From Mesorhizobium sp. INR15 (GTDB lineage: Bacteria > Pseudomonadota > Alphaproteobacteria > Rhizobiales > Rhizobiaceae), in NCBI RefSeq assembly GCF_015500075.1, contig NZ_CP045496.1, positions 5,466,001 through 5,530,000 of the forward strand: DNA of 64,000 nt, written 5' to 3'. Positions 32,505 through 40,349 of this stretch are shown here, in pieces; the stretch's first letter is position 1, and each line of letters opens with the position of its first letter. The position numbers and the translations under genes are program-made. Below the pieces are notes generated by a model. It made no database searches, was not told the DNA's origin, and was given only the letters and a program-made list of their open reading frames with translations.

Positions 32505-34553
32505 ATGACCGAAACCACGCCAACGAGGAAGCCTCAGCTTTTCGCGCTGTTCGGTGCCTTGCTGGCGCTGGTGCCAGGCATTGCGATTTGCAGCAGCGTC
32601 GACCCGCGAATGACTTCGGCCATCCCAATTGCGAGCTTGCAGGATTCCGACGCGGCGAATACCGCCGGCTCCAACAGCGTTGCGCAACTGAAGGGCGGCC
32701 TCGATGCACTGGCCGCCAACGACATCGCCGGCGCCCGCGCCGCGCGTGAGGCTTTGCCGGCCAATTCTCTCGACCGGCACATTCTGGCGTGGGCGATCGC
32801 ACTGTATGGTGGCGACAAGGTACCAAGCGCCGACATCGCCGATGCCGCCAAGATGCTGCCGAACTGGCCAGGCACAATGGCTTTGCGCAAGAACAGCGAG
32901 CGCGCGCTCTACCGTGAAAACCCTACCCCGCAGACCGTGGTGCAGGCATTCAACGGCAGCCAGCCACAGACTTTCGAAGGTGTGATGAGCCTTGCCCATG
33001 CCTATGTGGCGTTGGGCAATGCCAAGGCCGCGCGCTCGGTTCTGTCGCCATTCTGGCGTACCGCATTGCTAGAGGCCAAGGACGAGACCGCGCTCATTGG
33101 CGAATTCGGCACGCTGATCCCGGCTGCTGATCACCGCTTTCGCATGGAGCGGATGTTTTATGCCGACAGGGCGAGCTCGGCACAGCGCGTCGCCGTGTTG
33201 GCGGATGCGGAACCGTTGGCGAAGGCCTGGGCGGCGGCGGATAAAGGTGACAAGAACGCCCCGAAACTGTTGCAAGCCGTGCCGGCTACACAGCGCTCCG
33301 CCGGCTATTTCTTCGCTCAGGCCGAGTATCTGCGCAAGCAACAGAAATTTACCGACGCCGCCGCAATGGTGATGCAGGCGCCGGCTGATCGCGAATCATT
33401 GGTCGATCCTGATGCCTGGTGGGTCGAGCGCCGGGTGCTGTCGCGCGAACTGGTCGACCAGGGCGACATGAAGACAGCCTACCGGATCGTCGCCGCGCAT
33501 GCCGCCGAAAGTGCCGCCAATGCCGCCGATGCGGAATTCCATGCGGGATGGTATGCCCTGCGCGGACTGAAAGACCCCAAGCTCGCGGCGACACATTTCG
33601 CCCGCATCGCCGAACTGGCCCAAGGGCCGATGACCTTGTCGCGCGCCTATTACTGGCTCGGCCGCGCCGCCGAAGTGGGCGGCCCCGGCAGCGCCAAGGA
33701 CTATTTCGCCCAGGCCGCCGCCTATGGCACGACATTTTATGGCCAGTTGGCTGCCGAACGCGTTGGCCGGCAGGCGCTCAGCATCGTCTACCCGCAGCCG
33801 AGTGCCGCCGATCGCCAGAATTTCGCTGGCCGCGAGGCCGTCGGCGCGATCAAAAGACTGCAGGAAGCAGGGTATGACCGCTACGCCGAGACGCTTTATC
33901 GCGATCTGGCTGGGCAGCTGACCAGCCCTGGCGAACTGGCCCTGCTCGCGGTACTGGCGGAGAACCAAAACAACCATTTCATGGCGTTGAAAGTCGGCAA
34001 GATTGCCGGCGCGCGCGGCATCGATGTCGGCGCTCTGTCGCATCCGCTTGGCGTGATTCCGGATTCGGCCAATATCTCCGGTTCGGGCAAGGCGCTGGCC
34101 TATGCGATCGCCCGCCAGGAAAGCGAATTCAATGTCGGCGCGGTCTCCAGTGCAGGCGCGCGCGGACTGTTGCAGCTGATGCCAGGCACCGCCAGGCAAC
34201 TGGCCAAGAAGGCCGGGCTACAGTTCTCGCAGGCGCGGCTGACCACCGACGCCGGCTACAACGCGACGCTGGGTGCTGCCTTCCTCGGCGAACAGCTCGG
34301 CCGCTTCAATGGCTCCTACGTGCTGACCTTCGCCGGCTACAATGCAGGCCCCAACCGGGCTGGACAATGGGTGGCGAAATATGGTGATCCGCGCGGCAAG
34401 GACATCGACGCCGTCGTCGACTGGGTCGAGCGGATTCCCTACACGGAAACAAGAAGTTACGTGCAGCGCGTCATGGAGAACTATGAAGTCTACAAGATGC
34501 GCATTTCCGGCAAGTACGACATCGTCGGCGATCTGGTGAATGGCCGGAATTGA
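32505..34553 (+). CDS. Soluble lytic murein transglycosylase
   Basis: About 682 residues: an N-terminal signal peptide or anchor (LFALFGALLALVPGIAICSS), a long alpha-helical superhelical domain, and a C-terminal SLT domain with the catalytic Glu in AIARQESEFN, GARGLLQLMPGTA, and GYNAGPNRAGQWV. The enzyme cleaves peptidoglycan to form 1,6-anhydromuropeptides in the periplasm. I start at ATG 32505, which has AAGGACAGG before it; ATG 32475 is 10 codons upstream. It is divergent from dapA. Confidence 0.92.
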   Translation: MTETTPTRKPQLFALFGALLALVPGIAICSSVDPRMTSAIPIASLQDSDAANTAGSNSVAQLKGGLDALAANDIAGARAAREALPANSLDRHILAWAIALYGGDKVPSADIADAAKMLPNWPGTMALRKNSERALYRENPTPQTVVQAFNGSQPQTFEGVMSLAHAYVALGNAKAARSVLSPFWRTALLEAKDETALIGEFGTLIPAADHRFRMERMFYADRASSAQRVAVLADAEPLAKAWAAADKGDKNAPKLLQAVPATQRSAGYFFAQAEYLRKQQKFTDAAAMVMQAPADRESLVDPDAWWVERRVLSRELVDQGDMKTAYRIVAAHAAESAANAADAEFHAGWYALRGLKDPKLAATHFARIAELAQGPMTLSRAYYWLGRAAEVGGPGSAKDYFAQAAAYGTTFYGQLAAERVGRQALSIVYPQPSAADRQNFAGREAVGAIKRLQEAGYDRYAETLYRDLAGQLTSPGELALLAVLAENQNNHFMALKVGKIAGARGIDVGALSHPLGVIPDSANISGSGKALAYAIARQESEFNVGAVSSAGARGLLQLMPGTARQLAKKAGLQFSQARLTTDAGYNATLGAAFLGEQLGRFNGSYVLTFAGYNAGPNRAGQWVAKYGDPRGKDIDAVVDWVERIPYTETRSYVQRVMENYEVYKMRISGKYDIVGDLVNGRN

Positions 34554-34664
34554 GGCGCTATTGCCAGGCAGCAACGGCTGCCATCGTCCTGCTTGCGCTA
34601 GCGCGGGCGCTCGCCCGATTTGACCCAATCCCTCCCCGTCTGTAGCAGTCAGGCCGAAACTGAG

Positions 34665-35576
34665 ATGGCGAGCCAGAGCGTGCAGATGTCGAGCAATCCG
34701 GATTTTTCCGACTTCTTCTATGCCGCGCCGGATGGCCTCCAGCTTCATGCCCGGATCTATGGGGAAGCCGATTCAGGAAATTGGCCGGTGGTCTGTCTGC
34801 CTGGCCTCACCCGTAACGCGCGAGACTTTCATCAACTGGCACTGTACCTGTCCACACGGGTAAAGCACACACGAAAGGTCATCGTCTTCGACTATCGCGG
34901 CCGCGGAGAGTCGGCTCGTGACCCCGATGCCGCCAACTACAATGTTGGTGTGGAGGCCGGCGACGCTCTGGCCGGGCTGGCGGCGCTGGGCATCGAAGAA
35001 GCGGCCTTCATCGGTACATCACGCGGCGGGCTGATCATCCACGTGCTGGGCATGATCCGACCGGCAATATTGAAAGCCATTGTTTTCAATGACATCGGAC
35101 CTGTGCTCGAGGCGGCCGGGCTTGCTCATATCCAGTCCTACCTTGAGCGCACGCCGACACCGAAGACCTTTGCCCAGGCGGTCGACGCGCAGCGCCGCGT
35201 GCATGGCGCGGACTTCCCGGCCCTCACGGATTCAGACTGGGAACGGATGGTGTCAGCGCTCTATCACCTGACAGATGGCGGCCTGATGCCTGATTTCGAT
35301 CCCAGGCTGGCCGACGCAGTGGCCAATCTCGACCTGACGCAGCCATTGCCGTCGCTATGGCCGCAATTCGATGCGCTGGCGGCCATCCCTTTGCTCGCCA
35401 TACGCGGCGCCAATTCGAAACTGTTCTCCGTCGAAACGCTGCGTGAGATGCAAAAGCGCCACCCGGCAATGGAAGCGATCACTGTCGAAGGCCAGGGCCA
35501 CGCACCCTTCCTTGAAACCGGCGACTTGCCCGACAACATCGCCACGTTCCTCGACAGAGCCGAGCAACTTTCCTGA
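34665..35576 (+). CDS. Alpha/beta-hydrolase fold protein
   Basis: About 303 residues. The nucleophile elbow is GTSRGG (Ser near residue 127), an oxyanion segment lies in VVCLPGLTRNARDF, and the catalytic His is in GQGHAPFL near the C terminus. The alignment-like features match esterase/lipase or haloalkane-dehalogenase-type hydrolases, but the substrate is unknown. ATG 34665 is chosen; TTG 34620 would add 15 residues. It follows the transglycosylase gene by about 110 bases. No signal peptide. Confidence 0.88.
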   Translation: MASQSVQMSSNPDFSDFFYAAPDGLQLHARIYGEADSGNWPVVCLPGLTRNARDFHQLALYLSTRVKHTRKVIVFDYRGRGESARDPDAANYNVGVEAGDALAGLAALGIEEAAFIGTSRGGLIIHVLGMIRPAILKAIVFNDIGPVLEAAGLAHIQSYLERTPTPKTFAQAVDAQRRVHGADFPALTDSDWERMVSALYHLTDGGLMPDFDPRLADAVANLDLTQPLPSLWPQFDALAAIPLLAIRGANSKLFSVETLREMQKRHPAMEAITVEGQGHAPFLETGDLPDNIATFLDRAEQLS

Positions 35577-35583
35577 TCCACGC

Positions 35584-35614
35584 AAAACCCCGCGAATCGA
35601 GGCCGATCGCGGGG
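35584..35614 (-). terminator. Terminator between hydrolase and recombinase
   Basis: CCCCGCGA and TCGCGGGG form an 8-base stem with an 11-base loop; on the minus strand TTTTGCG follows. It suits the recombinase transcript, whose stop is 56 bases away. Confidence 0.65.
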
Positions 35615-35669
35615 CTTGAACTGTCTCTGGCTGACACGTCGTCAGCAGCAGCGGATCTGATCCGATGCT

Positions 35670-36734
35670 CTATTGAACTTTCGACCGCTTCTTCACCACT
35701 TTCGCTGCGGCTTTGTCCGCGACTGGTTCGCTCTTGGTCTCAGCCACTACCGTGCAGGGAGATGATGCGGGCTTTCCAGCCCCGCCGTCCGAACCACTGC
35801 AACGCGGTGTCTCCAGCACGATGACGCAGCCATCGAGATCGTTGGTGGCCAGATGCGCGTAACGCATGGTCATCGAAAGCGTCTGGTGGCCGAGCCACAT
35901 CTGCACACGGCAGATGTCTATTCCGCCCTGGACAAGGCGCGAAGCACAAGTGTGGCGCAAGATATGCGGCACCACCTGGTCGTCGGCGCCGAGGCCGACT
36001 TCAGCCTTGGCATCATTCCAGATGGCGCGAAACTGCGCCTGGCTGAGCTTGGTGAACGGCCCTTTTGGGCGGCGTCCTTCGGCTGGCGGAAGCTTGATGA
36101 CCTCCTTGACCCGCTCGGTCATCGGAATTGTGCGGCTGCGACCGGACTTGGTGATCCAGAAACTGACGCGATGTTCCTGAATGTCGTTCCAGATCAGACC
36201 AAGCGCCTCGCCGAGACGGCAACCGCTGTCGACGAGGAAGACGGAAAGCCGGTAGGCATCCTCGCTGCGGCTCTTGATCGCCGCGAACAGCCTGACTTCT
36301 TCGTCCCTTTCCAGGAAACGAATCCGTCCCGCCCGCTCCTTCTGGCGGCGGAACTCAGGCAGGCTATGGATGTCCCCCATCTTGTGAGCCTTGCGCAGCA
36401 GTTTGCTGAGAGCAGCCATCTTTCGATTGATGGTTGCGTTGCTGTTGCCGCGCTGGCGCAAGGTGCCGATAAGGTTGTCCAGGGTACTCTGGTCGAAGGC
36501 GCTGAAACGCTCTCCTAGCAGGAGCTCATCTATCTCGCCGATGAACGAACTGACATTGTATTTATGCCGCCCGTCGTCCCACAATATGTCCCGATATGCC
36601 GAAAAAAGCTCTGCGACCCTATATGACTTTACTTCTCTGATCTTGTTGTAACTGTATCTTATTTTTGAATTCTGAGAAGAAAACATCGAAAAATGATCAG
36701 AGGGCGCACCCTCTTGAATCGCTTCGTTTGTCAT
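35670..36734 (-). CDS. Tyrosine recombinase/phage-type integrase
   Basis: About 354 residues. The N-terminal SAM-like core-binding domain (about 40-130) is followed by a catalytic domain with the full set: Arg in DSGCRLGEAL, Lys in TKSGRSRTIPM, HILRHT (His-x-x-Arg), GHQT, and the nucleophile Tyr in MTMRYAHL. So it looks active. The Lys/Ala-rich tail (AAAKVVKKRSKV) is unusual. ATG 36734 (MTNEAIQE) is preferred over the frame's first codon. No excisionase, att duplicate or phage gene is visible nearby. It sits 1.8 kb from tRNA-Ser, with a porin between. It may belong to an old island or act as a stand-alone integrase. Confidence 0.9.
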   Translation of the reverse strand: MTNEAIQEGAPSDHFSMFSSQNSKIRYSYNKIREVKSYRVAELFSAYRDILWDDGRHKYNVSSFIGEIDELLLGERFSAFDQSTLDNLIGTLRQRGNSNATINRKMAALSKLLRKAHKMGDIHSLPEFRRQKERAGRIRFLERDEEVRLFAAIKSRSEDAYRLSVFLVDSGCRLGEALGLIWNDIQEHRVSFWITKSGRSRTIPMTERVKEVIKLPPAEGRRPKGPFTKLSQAQFRAIWNDAKAEVGLGADDQVVPHILRHTCASRLVQGGIDICRVQMWLGHQTLSMTMRYAHLATNDLDGCVIVLETPRCSGSDGGAGKPASSPCTVVAETKSEPVADKAAAKVVKKRSKVQ

Positions 36735-36814
36735 TATTAGCCACACCCCCGAGTGGATAGGTCTCACCTAGCCTACTTGGAAGCGTCCTTTCAAGAGTTT
36801 TAAGTCATACGGTC

Positions 36815-36849
36815 GATTTCATCCACCAAGCGGTGGATCCCACGAAATC
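36815..36849. other. Interrupted inverted repeat upstream of the recombinase
   Basis: GATTTC/GAAATC and TCCACC/GGTGGA form nested arms around a short centre, 81 bases before the recombinase start. It could be an operator, a recombination core or a terminator-like stem without a T-run. Confidence 0.4.
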
Positions 36850-36910
36850 ATACCGCGGACTCTATTCAGCTATCGTTCCCCCTGTTCCTTCTGTCTGCTC
36901 TGGCTCAGTC

Positions 36911-36950
36911 ACGAAAACAAAACAGCCCGGGCGTTGAAGCGCCCGGGCTG
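36911..36950 (-). terminator. Rho-independent terminator of porin 2
   Basis: An 11-base stem CAGCCCGGGCG / CGCCCGGGCTG with a six-base loop is followed on the minus strand by TTTTGTTTTCG. It lies 26 bases beyond the porin stop. Confidence 0.9.
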
Positions 36951-36975
36951 GATTTCACCTGTAAGGAACCAGCCC

Positions 36976-38124
36976 TTAGAACGAGCGCTGGAAGCGGAGG
37001 ATACCGCCGATGCCATCGCTGCTGGCGTGATAGACGCTGTTGGCCTTGTTGAAGTAGTCGACTTCGGCCGTGACCGTGAAGCCGGGGACGATGTCGTAAG
37101 CGACGTTGGCCACGAGACCCAAGGTCTTGCCTTCGTCATACGAAGCCTGGACGTTGAACGAGGTCTTCTCGTTGATCTTGTAAGAGCCACCGCCCCAGAT
37201 CGCCCAGTTGCCGTTCCAGAGCTTGAAGAAGTTCTGGTCGGTATTCTTGTCCGTGCCGTAGCCGCCCATGACGAACAGCGACAGTTCGTTGGTGGCGTTG
37301 ACGTCCAAGCGAACCTTGCCAGAGACTTCTTCGTAGTTGCTGTCATAGGCGATGACGCCGGTGACCGCACCCCAGCCCTGCGTGTACTTCACGCCGCCGA
37401 CGACATGCGGGATATAGCTGTCGATCGTGTTCTTGCCAGCGCCTTCTTCGAGCGAGACCACGGCCGAGAAGCCGTTGCCAGCGTCGAAATAGTACTGGAT
37501 GGCATTGGTGTCGAACGAGCCGTAACCGACGATCGTGTCGTCGATGACGTTGCCGGCGTAGCCGATGAATGTATCGAAGGCCGATTCGTCTTTACCGACA
37601 CGGAGACCACCGAGCTGGATCCAAGCGAAGTTCAGCGAGACGCCCGAATTGCGAGCCTGCCAATTGTTGGCATCCGCATTGTATAGCGGGTTCACAGCGC
37701 CGCCAGGAAGGTACGGATTGATGCCAACGTTCTGGTTGGTGTAGTCGCCAGCGCTGTTGCCGAAGTTGAAGCGGGTTTCGGTGTAGGTCTTCAAGGTGCC
37801 GAGTTCGGTTTCCTGGCCGGTCCAGGTCTTCAGCGTGAAGCGGGCATTCTTGGCATAGGTATCATGCGAGGCACCATTCAGGTGGTCCGGAACGTTCTGC
37901 GCGCCTTCGCGGTCACCCACGCCGATGTCGTAGCGGACATAGCCGCCGATGCGCAGGCAGGTTTCGGTGCCGGGGATGTAGAAGTAGCCAGCGCCGTAGA
38001 CGTCGCAGATCTTGACGTATTCAGCGGGTTCCGGCTCGGCAACGACGACGGCGTCGGCGGCGCGCGCACCGGAAACTGCGATCAGGGCCGCAGCGGAGCC
38101 GAGAAGAAGGCTCTTAATGTTCAT
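36976..38124 (-). CDS. Omp2/Rop-like outer-membrane porin (porin 2)
   Basis: 382 residues with the same signal peptide (MNIKSLLLGSAAALIAVSGARA) and the same first 60 mature residues as porins 1 and 3. The middle (from YTQGWGAVTGV) resembles porin 3, while the C-terminal third (FKLWNGNWAIWGGG and DEGKTLGLVANVAYDIVPG) is its own. It ends ILRFQRSF as usual. The gene is divergent from porin 3 and separated from it by tRNA-Ser. It has its own terminator and a 17-base upstream motif shared with porin 1. The mosaic of shared and unique blocks suggests exchange between copies. Confidence 0.93.
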   Translation of the reverse strand: MNIKSLLLGSAAALIAVSGARAADAVVVAEPEPAEYVKICDVYGAGYFYIPGTETCLRIGGYVRYDIGVGDREGAQNVPDHLNGASHDTYAKNARFTLKTWTGQETELGTLKTYTETRFNFGNSAGDYTNQNVGINPYLPGGAVNPLYNADANNWQARNSGVSLNFAWIQLGGLRVGKDESAFDTFIGYAGNVIDDTIVGYGSFDTNAIQYYFDAGNGFSAVVSLEEGAGKNTIDSYIPHVVGGVKYTQGWGAVTGVIAYDSNYEEVSGKVRLDVNATNELSLFVMGGYGTDKNTDQNFFKLWNGNWAIWGGGSYKINEKTSFNVQASYDEGKTLGLVANVAYDIVPGFTVTAEVDYFNKANSVYHASSDGIGGILRFQRSF

Positions 38125-38320
38125 TTTCTGACCTCCAGTCAAAAGTTAAAAAACGGGTCTGGGTATTCTTTGCTGAAGGACAGCGTTCCCTGCCCCATCC
38201 CCACTACCGAAAAAGATGCGCACCGCGCCGCTCCTTCGAGATCGACATTACCCATGAGGCGGCGGCGTTCAACCACGATCGTACCGGCAAACGGGCTGTT
38301 CGGCTGCTATCCCCTATCGT

Positions 38321-38337
38321 TGTTGCACAAATGACAC
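38321..38337 (-). promoter_or_regulatory. 17-base motif shared with porin 1 upstream region
   Basis: TGTTGCACAAATGACAC lies 197 bases upstream of the porin 2 start and differs at one base from the site upstream of porin 1. The role is unknown; see the matching feature. Confidence 0.5.
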
Positions 38338-38518
38338 GATTTGGCCTCACTCAGAAAGCTCTTGTTAACCATCAGGCCCGTTGCGGCCCTTGCAACGCGG
38401 CCGAATCCGGCGAATCCCGCCTAAGCCATCAGCGTGGCCCGAGTCGCCGGCCAGGAAATTGCCGCAGAACCGCCGCATCCCGGAACAGGGGCCATTCGGC
38501 GCGGTCTTATTTTTTCCA

Positions 38519-38524
38519 TATAAT
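38519..38524 (+). promoter_or_regulatory. Possible -10 box for tRNA-Ser
   Basis: TATAAT lies 52 bases before the tRNA in a locally AT-rich patch. The expected -35 position carries only a weak match, so this is tentative. Confidence 0.35.
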
Positions 38525-38575
38525 GACACGGGCTTGTTGATTGTGCCGGCGCTTTTCTTTATCCAGCGGCGCAAC

Positions 38576-38666
38576 GGAGAGGTGGCCGAGTGGTCGAAGG
38601 CGCTCCCCTGCTAAGGGAGTAGAGGTCAAAAGCTTCTCGTGGGTTCGAATCCCATCCTCTCCGCCA
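38576..38666 (+). tRNA. tRNA-Ser (anticodon GCU)
   Basis: 91 bases with acceptor stem GGAGAGG / CCTCTCC, discriminator G, encoded CCA, T-loop GGTTCGAATCC and the long variable arm of class II tRNAs. The anticodon loop CTGCTAA gives anticodon GCU (38610-38612), reading AGC and AGU. It sits between two divergent porins, 150 bases before porin 3. tRNA-Ser genes are common integration targets, but no second copy of the 3' end is seen here. Confidence 0.97.
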
Positions 38667-38733
38667 CTTTTGCCTCAGCCGACAGCGGCTTCTCAGAGAT
38701 AATCCCATAAAAACAAATAGATAGATCGATTTC

Positions 38734-38751
38734 GCACCGCTTCCGCGGTGC
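38734..38751 (+). other. Leader hairpin of porin 3
   Basis: GCACCGC-TTCC-GCGGTGC is a perfect seven-base stem with a tetraloop 65 bases before the porin 3 start. It could terminate the tRNA, stabilise the porin mRNA or process the joint transcript; no T-run follows. Confidence 0.5.
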
Positions 38752-38815
38752 TATCGGGCTCGGAAACATGCAGAAAAGGCCGCTGTTTCGTTCGATTCTG
38801 ACTGGAGGTCAGAAA

Positions 38816-39979
38816 ATGAACATTAAGAGCCTTCTTCTCGGCTCCGCTGCGGCCCTGATCGCAGTTTCCGGTGCGCGCGCCGCCGACGCCGTCGTCGTTG
38901 CCGAGCCGGAACCCGCTGAATACGTCAAGATCTGCGACGTCTACGGCGCTGGTTACTTCTACATCCCCGGCACCGAAACCTGCCTGCGCATCGGCGGCTA
39001 CATCCGCTACGACATCGGCGCTGGCGACATCGGTTCATTCGATGGCGCGCGTAGCACCGATCACCAGGACGGCAAGGATCAGGCCACCTGGATGAAGAAC
39101 GCCCGCTTCACGCTGAAGACCTGGACCGGCCAGGAAACCGAACTCGGCACCTTGAAGACCTACACCGAGACCCGCTTCAACTTCGGCAACAAGAATGGCA
39201 GCGGCAGCTCCGATTCCGACGGCAACGCGCTCGGCAACCCGGCTGGCAACAAGAACGTCTCGCTGAACTTCGCCTGGATCCAGCTCGGTGGTCTCCGCGT
39301 CGGTAAGGACGAATCGGCTTTCGATACGTTCATCGGCTACGCCGGCAACGTCATCAACGATACGCTGGTTCCTTACGGCGATTTCGACACCAACGTCGTG
39401 CAGTACTACTTCGACGCAGGCAACGGCTTCTCGGCCGTGGTCTCGCTTGAAGAAGGCGAAGGCGTCGTCGGCACCATCGACAGCTATGTTCCGCATGTCG
39501 TCGGCGGCGTGAAGTACACGCAGGGCTGGGGTGCGATCACCGGCGTCGTTGCATATGACAGCAACTACGAAGAAGTCGCTGGCAAGGTTCGCTTGGACGT
39601 CAACGTGTCCAGCGCACTGTCGTTGTTCGTCATGGGCGGCTACGGCAGCGATAACAACCTCAATGACGATGCCAACAACACCATCGACGCGCACGGCCGC
39701 GGCTTCTACAAGCAGTGGGGCGGCAACTGGGCAATCTGGGGCGGCGGCACCTACAAGTTCAACGAGAAGACCTCGTTCAACGCGCAGGTATCGTATGACG
39801 ACTGGAAGAACCTCGGCATCGCGGCAAACATCGCCTATGACGTGGTTCCCGGCTTCACGGTCACGGCCGAAGTCGACTACCAGAACGTCGGCAACGACAC
39901 CCCGGCTAACTCGATCTGGGCCGGCGCGACCAAGAAGAGCAACATCGGCGGCATCCTCCGCTTCCAGCGCTCGTTCTAA
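38816..39979 (+). CDS. Omp2/Rop-like outer-membrane porin (porin 3)
   Basis: 387 residues with the shared signal peptide and mature N terminus. The block HGRGFYKQWGGNWAIWGGG to the end, including VGNDTPANS and ATKKSN, matches porin 1, whereas YTQGWGAITGV and GKVRLDVN match porin 2. It ends ILRFQRSF. The ribosome binding site GGAGG lies in the conserved ACTGGAGGTCAGAAA leader. It is the only plus-strand copy, lying 150 bases after tRNA-Ser and possibly expressed from a promoter in that gap. Porins of this class form trimeric, weakly selective channels for small nutrients. Confidence 0.93.
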   Translation: MNIKSLLLGSAAALIAVSGARAADAVVVAEPEPAEYVKICDVYGAGYFYIPGTETCLRIGGYIRYDIGAGDIGSFDGARSTDHQDGKDQATWMKNARFTLKTWTGQETELGTLKTYTETRFNFGNKNGSGSSDSDGNALGNPAGNKNVSLNFAWIQLGGLRVGKDESAFDTFIGYAGNVINDTLVPYGDFDTNVVQYYFDAGNGFSAVVSLEEGEGVVGTIDSYVPHVVGGVKYTQGWGAITGVVAYDSNYEEVAGKVRLDVNVSSALSLFVMGGYGSDNNLNDDANNTIDAHGRGFYKQWGGNWAIWGGGTYKFNEKTSFNAQVSYDDWKNLGIAANIAYDVVPGFTVTAEVDYQNVGNDTPANSIWAGATKKSNIGGILRFQRSF

Positions 39980-40003
39980 TCAATATCACTTCGGTGACAT
40001 CGA

Positions 40004-40034
40004 AACCCGGCGGGCAACCGCCGGGTTTTTTTCG
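40004..40034 (+). terminator. Rho-independent terminator of porin 3
   Basis: A 10-base stem AACCCGGCGG / CCGCCGGGTT with a GCAA tetraloop is followed by TTTTTT. It lies 24 bases beyond the stop codon. Confidence 0.93.
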
Positions 40035-40349
40035 TTATAGGTTGTTGATGGGTAGGATGTAGCCGATCGCGGCCAAGTTTGTCGGCTGCGACATCCCCGC
40101 TCCGGACAGACCAGCGGATATTGCCAATCGGCCCCTTATCCGCAGAGTCTCATAGCCTCGTCCCGAATGAGGTCCTGCATGCAAAGGCGTGAAAATGGCG
40201 CAGCAGGTCGCAGGTGGCAGCGGACAAGGCGAACGTGCCGAGGGCCACCTTTTGTCGTGAGCTCCACGCCGCCGTGCATGCCTACCCTCCAGCTACCAAG
40301 CACATCAACGGAGGCCGACTCTCTGCACCGCAACCCAAGCTGAATTCGT
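40035..40349. other. Intergenic region without a recognisable gene
   Basis: About 315 bases between the porin 3 terminator and the convergent TPR-sulfotransferase gene. I see no gene, repeat or terminator for the latter. Confidence 0.4.

Larger units (their letters stand above)
38125..38575. other. Intergenic region between porin 2 and tRNA-Ser
   Basis: About 450 bases without a convincing gene. It holds the porin 2 leader, the motif at 38321-38337 and a TATAAT box at 38519 that may serve the tRNA. Confidence 0.5.

Noticed and set aside
38331..38614. Short plus-strand frames before tRNA-Ser
   Set aside because: They have no ribosome binding site or protein-like pattern, and one runs into the tRNA.
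38576..38666. Integration site of the recombinase at tRNA-Ser
   Set aside because: No duplicated tRNA 3' end is visible near the recombinase or elsewhere in the window, and a porin lies between.
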